A DNA stretch of 9,795 nt from Streptosporangiaceae bacterium (lineage in GTDB: Bacteria > Actinomycetota > Actinomycetes > Streptosporangiales > Streptosporangiaceae): the NCBI GenBank assembly GCA_030045295.1, contig JASIGD010000272.1:1-9795 (forward strand). Reading direction: 5' to 3'. Positions within the stretch are counted from its first letter, which is position 1. Each line of letters starts with the position of its first letter. Position numbers and translations under genes: made by a program. Shown piece by piece: positions 6,129 through 9,795 of this stretch. Below the pieces are notes generated by a model. That model searched no databases, was not told the origin of the DNA, and saw only the letters and a list, made by a program, of their open reading frames with translations.

Positions 6129-8549
6129 GTGGCCGCACAGCAACCCGGAACGCCGACGCAGTCGGGAATCCTGCTGTCCGGGACCGTGCCGCCGCTCGCG
6201 GACACCTATTACACGCGCACCGAAACCAACCCCGAGCTGGCGACCAGCGTGCACCCGGGGGTAACCGTCGTCCTGGTGCACGGCGATGAGACGGACTCGG
6301 CGCCGGCCATCCAGGGCGGAACGGGCAAGACGCAGCTCGCGGTGGAATTCACCCACGCCATGTGGAACGGCCGGCTGGTGGAGGTGCTGGTCTGGGTGAC
6401 CGCGACCAACCGGGAATCGATCGTCACCGGCTTCGCGCAGGCGGCGAACACGGTCGACGCCAGCCACTCCGACGAGGGCGCCGAGGCGGCGGCCGCCCGC
6501 TTCACCGCCTGGCTGGCGCACACCACGCGCCCGTGGGCGCTGGTCATCGACGACCTGTCCGCGCTTTCCGACCTCGAGGGCCTGTGGCCGGGCGGCGCGT
6601 CCGGCCGGGTCCTGATCACGACCCGGCTGCCCGCCGCGTCCTTCGAGAGCAGGGACGTCAGGGTCGTCCCGATTTCCGGGCTGAGCCGTCGGGAGGCGCT
6701 GTCCTATCTCAGCTCCAGGCTCACCGACCATCCCGACCAGCGGATCGAGGCTCTGGACCTCGGCGAGGACCTCGACGGCCTGCCGCTCGGCCTGGCCCAG
6801 GCCACCGCGGTGATGAACGCGCGCAAGCAGGGCTGCCGGGAGTACCGCGTCCAGCTGACCGAGCGGCGCAGGCACATGTCCGCCTTGGACGGCGTATCGG
6901 CCCCGGTCTTGGCCACCTGGTCGCTGGCGGCCGAGTGCGCGCACGAGCTCCCGCCCGCCGGGATGGCCTGGCCGACTCTGGTGCTGGCCGCGATGCTGGA
7001 CCACCACGGGGTGCCCGGCGCCGTGCTGACCAGCCCGTCCGCCTGCAGCTACATCGCAGGCCGGCCGAGCACCGCCGGCGCGGCGGACCAGAACATGGTG
7101 CGCGCCGCCATCAACAACCTGGCCGCGGCGGGCCTGGTTACCATCGATCCGGCCAGCCCGGTGCGGACGGTGCAGATGCACGCCAGCGTCCAGGCCGCCG
7201 TGCACGCCTGGCTGCCGGAGGCCGACCTCGAACAGGTCGTGCTCGCCGCCGCGGACGCGCTGCTCGAGACCTGGCCGGAAGGCGAAGGCGGGCCGCAGCT
7301 CGATCAGGCGCTGCGGGACTGCACCGCGACGCTGCAGGCTCATGACGGCGGAATGCTATGGAAACCCGAGGCGCATCCGCTGCTGTTCCGCAGCGGGCTG
7401 TCGCTGGAGAACAGCAGGCTGGCCGGCGCGGCCATCGAGTACTGGCAGTCCATGGCGGCCACCAGCACCCGGCTGCTGGGGTCCGGGCACGCCAACGCGG
7501 TGGTCGCCAGGGACCGGCTCGCCGCGGCCTATGAATCGGCCGGCCTGTCCTCGGAGGCCATCTCGGTCTTCCAGGCCGCGCTCGCGGACCGGGAACGCAA
7601 CCAGGGACCCGAGCACGCCGAGACCATCGCGGCCCGCGGCCATCTCGCTCACGCCTACCAGACGGCCGGGAGGCCCGCCGACGCGGTCGCCCTGTACGAG
7701 CGCACGGTGGCCGATTCCGAGCGGCTGCTCGGCGCCGGCCACCCGGTCACGCTGGACTCGCGCGCCAGCCTGGCGGAGGCGTACCAGAAGGCCGACAAGC
7801 CGCAGGACGCCATCTCCGCTTACGAGATGCTGCTCGCCGACTCCGAGCGCCTGCTCGGTGTCGGCCACCCCACCACGCTGGCCGCGCGGAACAGCCTGGG
7901 AGCCGCTTACGCGGCCAGCGGGCGCAGCAAGGAGGCGATCGACCAGTACGCTCGGGCGCTCGCCGACCAGGAGCGGATGCACGGGCGTGACCACCCCGAC
8001 TCGATCGCGGCCCGCGCCAGCCTCGCCACGGCGTACCGCGCCGCGGGGAGGCTCAAGGATGCCGTCGGGCAGTATGAGCGGGTCCTGGCCGACCGGGAGC
8101 GGGTCGAGGGCGCCGATCACCCGGACACGATCGCGGCCCGCGCCAACGTGGCCTACGCGTACCGCAGCGCGGGACGGCTGCGCGAGGCCATCCCGGCCTA
8201 CGAACGCACGCTCGCCGACCGGCTGAGGGTCCAGGGACCCGATCACCGCGATACGCTGACGGCGCGCTCCAACCTGGCCGCGTGCTACCAGCAGGCGCGC
8301 AGGCTGACCGAAGCGATCCCGCAGTACGAGCGGGCGCTGGCCGACAGCGAGCGGATGCTCGGGCCGGGTGACATCGAGACGCTGACCACCCGGTGTAACC
8401 TGGCCTCGGCGTACTACACGGTCGGCCGGCTGTCCGACGTCGTCTCCGTCCTGCAGCGGGCCCTGTCCGACTGCGAGCGTTACCTGGGGCCCGATGACCA
8501 GATGACCCAGACCGTGCGCGAGAATCTCGACGCCGCCACCCAGGCCTGA
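6129..8549 (+). CDS. STAND NTPase (NB-ARC-like) with eight C-terminal TPR units, paralog 2
   Basis: An 806-residue tandem paralog of the preceding gene, with the same order of parts and an unknown function. The GTG at 6129 has a strong GGAGG (6115-6119) 9 nt upstream. From it Walker A QGGTGKT (62-68), Walker B ALVIDDL (137-143) and TTRL (164-167) fall at exactly the same residue numbers as in paralog 1. The residue at the first P-loop position is Ile61, where the general rule is Gly or Ala and paralog 1 has Ala61. The motif ending the winged-helix-like part is MHA (350-352). Eight 42-residue TPR units occupy 450-785, followed by a half unit. Units match their counterparts in paralog 1 one for one (the first is 32 of 42 identical by eye). 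An ATG at 6033 would add 32 Arg-rich residues but has no Shine-Dalgarno. No effector domain is visible. It lies 35 nt upstream of betA. Confidence 0.9.
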   Translation: MAAQQPGTPTQSGILLSGTVPPLADTYYTRTETNPELATSVHPGVTVVLVHGDETDSAPAIQGGTGKTQLAVEFTHAMWNGRLVEVLVWVTATNRESIVTGFAQAANTVDASHSDEGAEAAAARFTAWLAHTTRPWALVIDDLSALSDLEGLWPGGASGRVLITTRLPAASFESRDVRVVPISGLSRREALSYLSSRLTDHPDQRIEALDLGEDLDGLPLGLAQATAVMNARKQGCREYRVQLTERRRHMSALDGVSAPVLATWSLAAECAHELPPAGMAWPTLVLAAMLDHHGVPGAVLTSPSACSYIAGRPSTAGAADQNMVRAAINNLAAAGLVTIDPASPVRTVQMHASVQAAVHAWLPEADLEQVVLAAADALLETWPEGEGGPQLDQALRDCTATLQAHDGGMLWKPEAHPLLFRSGLSLENSRLAGAAIEYWQSMAATSTRLLGSGHANAVVARDRLAAAYESAGLSSEAISVFQAALADRERNQGPEHAETIAARGHLAHAYQTAGRPADAVALYERTVADSERLLGAGHPVTLDSRASLAEAYQKADKPQDAISAYEMLLADSERLLGVGHPTTLAARNSLGAAYAASGRSKEAIDQYARALADQERMHGRDHPDSIAARASLATAYRAAGRLKDAVGQYERVLADRERVEGADHPDTIAARANVAYAYRSAGRLREAIPAYERTLADRLRVQGPDHRDTLTARSNLAACYQQARRLTEAIPQYERALADSERMLGPGDIETLTTRCNLASAYYTVGRLSDVVSVLQRALSDCERYLGPDDQMTQTVRENLDAATQA
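7476..8483 (+). repeat. Eight tandem 126-bp TPR-coding units in STAND paralog 2
   Basis: There are eight consecutive 126-bp units with no indels, beginning at residues 450, 492, 534, 576, 618, 660, 702 and 744 (GTG numbering), with a half unit to the stop. Unit-specific features are shared with paralog 1, such as HANAV in unit 1, HPTTLAAR in unit 4 and the GD-ETLT sequence in unit 8. The array therefore existed before the gene duplicated. Units 5 to 7 are closest to the consensus. Confidence 0.85.
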
Positions 8550-8553
8550 GGCG

Positions 8554-8571
8554 GCACGGACAGCACGGACA
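8554..8571 (+). repeat. 9-bp tandem repeat between STAND paralog 2 and betA
   Basis: GCACGGACA occurs twice back to back in the 35-nt gap, directly ahead of the betA Shine-Dalgarno (GGAGAGG, 8574-8580). It may be a simple slippage product. No terminator fits in this gap, which favours read-through from the STAND gene into betA. Confidence 0.5.
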
Positions 8572-8584
8572 GCGGAGAGGCACC

Positions 8585-9795
8585 ATGGCACCTTATGACT
8601 TCGTCATAGTCGGCGGCGGATCGGCAGGCAGCGCGCTGGCGAACCGGCTGTCCGCCGACCCGGGCACGCGGGTGCTGGTACTGGAGGCCGGACGGCCCGA
8701 TTACATCTGGGACGCGTATATCCACATGCCCGCCGCGCTCACGTTCCCCATCGGCAACCGCTTCTACGACTGGAAGTACGAAAGCGAGCCCGAGCCGTAC
8801 CTGAACGGGCGGCGGATCTATCACGCCCGGGGCAAGGTCCTCGGCGGGTCGAGCAGCATCAACGGGATGATCTTCCAGCGCGGCAACCCCCTGGATTACG
8901 AGCGCTGGGCCGCCGATCCGGGCATGGCGGACTGGGACTACGCGCACTGCCTGCCGTACTTCAAGCGGATGGAGACGTGCCTGGCCGCGGACCCCGGCGA
9001 CCCGTTCCGCGGCCGGCACGGACCGCTCGTACTCGAGCGCGGCCCCGCGGACAACCCGCTGTTCGGCGCGTTCTTCGCCGCGGTGCAGCAGGCCGGGTAC
9101 TCCCTCACCGACGACGTGAACGGCTACCGGCAGGAGGGCTTCAACGCCTTCGACCGGAACATCCACCGGGGCATGCGGCTGTCGGCCGCGCGCGCGTACC
9201 TGCACCCGGTGATGGACCGCGCCAACCTCACCGTCGCCTGCCGCGCCTTCGTCACCAAGATCATCTTCCGCGGCCGGAGCGCGGTCGGCGTGGAGTTCAC
9301 CCACCAGCGGAAGGTCAAGAGGGTCAGGGCCGACGAGATCATCTTGTGCGGCGGGGCGATCAACTCACCGCAGCTGCTGCAGCTGTCCGGCGTCGGCCAC
9401 GCGGGCGAGCTGGCCGGGCTCGGCATCGACGTGGTCGCCGACCTGCCCGGCGTCGGCGAGAACCTGCAGGACCACCTGGAGGTCTACGTCCAGTACGGCT
9501 CGAAACAGCCAGTGTCGGTCGCGCCCGCGCTCAAGTGGCGCAACCGGCCGATAGTCGGCGCGAAGTGGCTGTTCGCGCGGACCGGCCCCGGCGCGACCAA
9601 CCATTTCGAGGGCGGCGGCTTCGCCCGCAGCAACGCCACCGTGGCGTACCCGAACCTGATGTTCCACTTCCTGCCGATCGCGATCCGCTACGACGGCTCG
9701 TCTCCCGCGGGCGGCCACGGCTACCAGGTGCACATCGGGCCCATGTACTCGGACTCGCGCGGCACCGTCAAGATCACCTCGCGCGACCCGAGCGT
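8585..9795 (+). CDS. betA: Choline dehydrogenase, GMC oxidoreductase (partial, 3' end outside window)
   Basis: An FAD-dependent enzyme oxidising choline to betaine aldehyde, the first step to the osmoprotectant glycine betaine. 403 codons are present of about 550-560 usual for BetA. The N-terminus has the dinucleotide-binding VGGGSAG (9-15) with the ribose-binding acidic residue E34. GMC signature 1 lies at about 82-105 ([14 protein letters not shown] then QRGNPLDYE), and signature 2 at 257-271 ([15 protein letters not shown]). [17 protein letters not shown] (288-304) and [12 protein letters not shown] (345-356) are characteristic of BetA rather than other GMC enzymes. The catalytic His/Asn of the C-terminal part lie beyond the window edge. 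The ATG at 8585 is preceded by GGAG with a 7-nt gap. Only 35 nt separate it from STAND paralog 2, so co-transcription is plausible. A substrate other than choline cannot be excluded within the family. Confidence 0.93.
   Translation, partial: MAPYDFVIVGGGSAGSALANRLSADPGTRVLVLEAGRPDYIWDAYIHMPAALTFPIGNRFYDWKYESEPEPYLNGRRIYHARGKVLGGSSSINGMIFQRGNPLDYERWAADPGMADWDYAHCLPYFKRMETCLAADPGDPFRGRHGPLVLERGPADNPLFGAFFAAVQQAGYSLTDDVNGYRQEGFNAFDRNIHRGMRLSAARAYLHPVMDRANLTVACRAFVTKIIFRGRSAVGVEFTHQRKVKRVRADEIILCGGAINSPQLLQLSGVGHAGELAGLGIDVVADLPGVGENLQDHLEVYVQYGSKQPVSVAPALKWRNRPIVGAKWLFARTGPGATNHFEGGGFARSNATVAYPNLMFHFLPIAIRYDGSSPAGGHGYQVHIGPMYSDSRGTVKITSRDPS

Noticed and set aside
4745..8483. Regular repeats considered as a CRISPR-like or other non-coding repeat array
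   Set aside because: The 126-bp period keeps reading frame and encodes TPR helix pairs. The conservation is at protein level, with no spacer structure.
8480..9304. Minus-strand frames opposite betA, including 9365-9733
   Set aside because: They lie opposite a clear choline dehydrogenase frame and have no recognisable motif.

Overview
The window comes from a high-GC actinomycete. The evidence is strong G/C preference at third codon positions in every convincing gene, a GTG start, and a pair of NB-ARC/TPR genes of a type I associate with Frankia, Streptomyces and Streptosporangiales. The sequence does not fix the genus. No mobile element, CRISPR array, tRNA or rRNA was recognised.

Layout. (1) 1-2465, minus strand: a two-gene unit read right to left. 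An NCS1-family nucleobase permease (990-2465) is followed after 54 nt by an adenine/adenosine-deaminase-like amidohydrolase (start 935, its 3' end cut by the left window edge). Together they look like an uptake-and-deamination module for an aminopurine or related base. A weak promoter and a short palindrome lie just upstream of the permease. (2) 2466-3328: a divergent spacer of about 860 nt with no convincing gene, holding the control regions of both transcription directions. (3) 3329-5818 and 6129-8549, plus strand: two tandem paralogous STAND-type NTPases. Each has a short N-terminal segment of about 50 residues, an NB-ARC-like NTPase and winged-helix region, and a C-terminal array of eight exact 42-residue TPR units. 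(4) 8585-9795, plus strand: the first 403 codons of a choline dehydrogenase (betA), 35 nt after the second STAND gene and possibly co-transcribed with it.

Start sites. The two STAND genes can be extended upstream to ATGs at 3116 and 6033. I place both starts at in-frame GTG codons (3329 and 6129). From those codons the two proteins align without gaps through Walker A and Walker B, the GTG at 6129 has a GGAGG Shine-Dalgarno, and the two ribosome-binding regions resemble each other. This leaves long 5' leaders. The leader of the second gene is the most structured non-coding stretch in the window: it has a TAGAAT -10 candidate, a 32-codon small ORF with its own AGGAG, a 9-bp inverted repeat that starts at that small ORF's ATG, a nested 12-bp palindrome, and a second inverted repeat. 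Both leaders also share CATAGCG-N21-CATGCCG.

The most interesting object is the tandem STAND-TPR pair, which has no recognisable effector domain, a structured leader, and a possible transcriptional link to betA. Its function cannot be read from the sequence. The deaminase also deserves attention: the usual catalytic HAGE motif reads HCDV.
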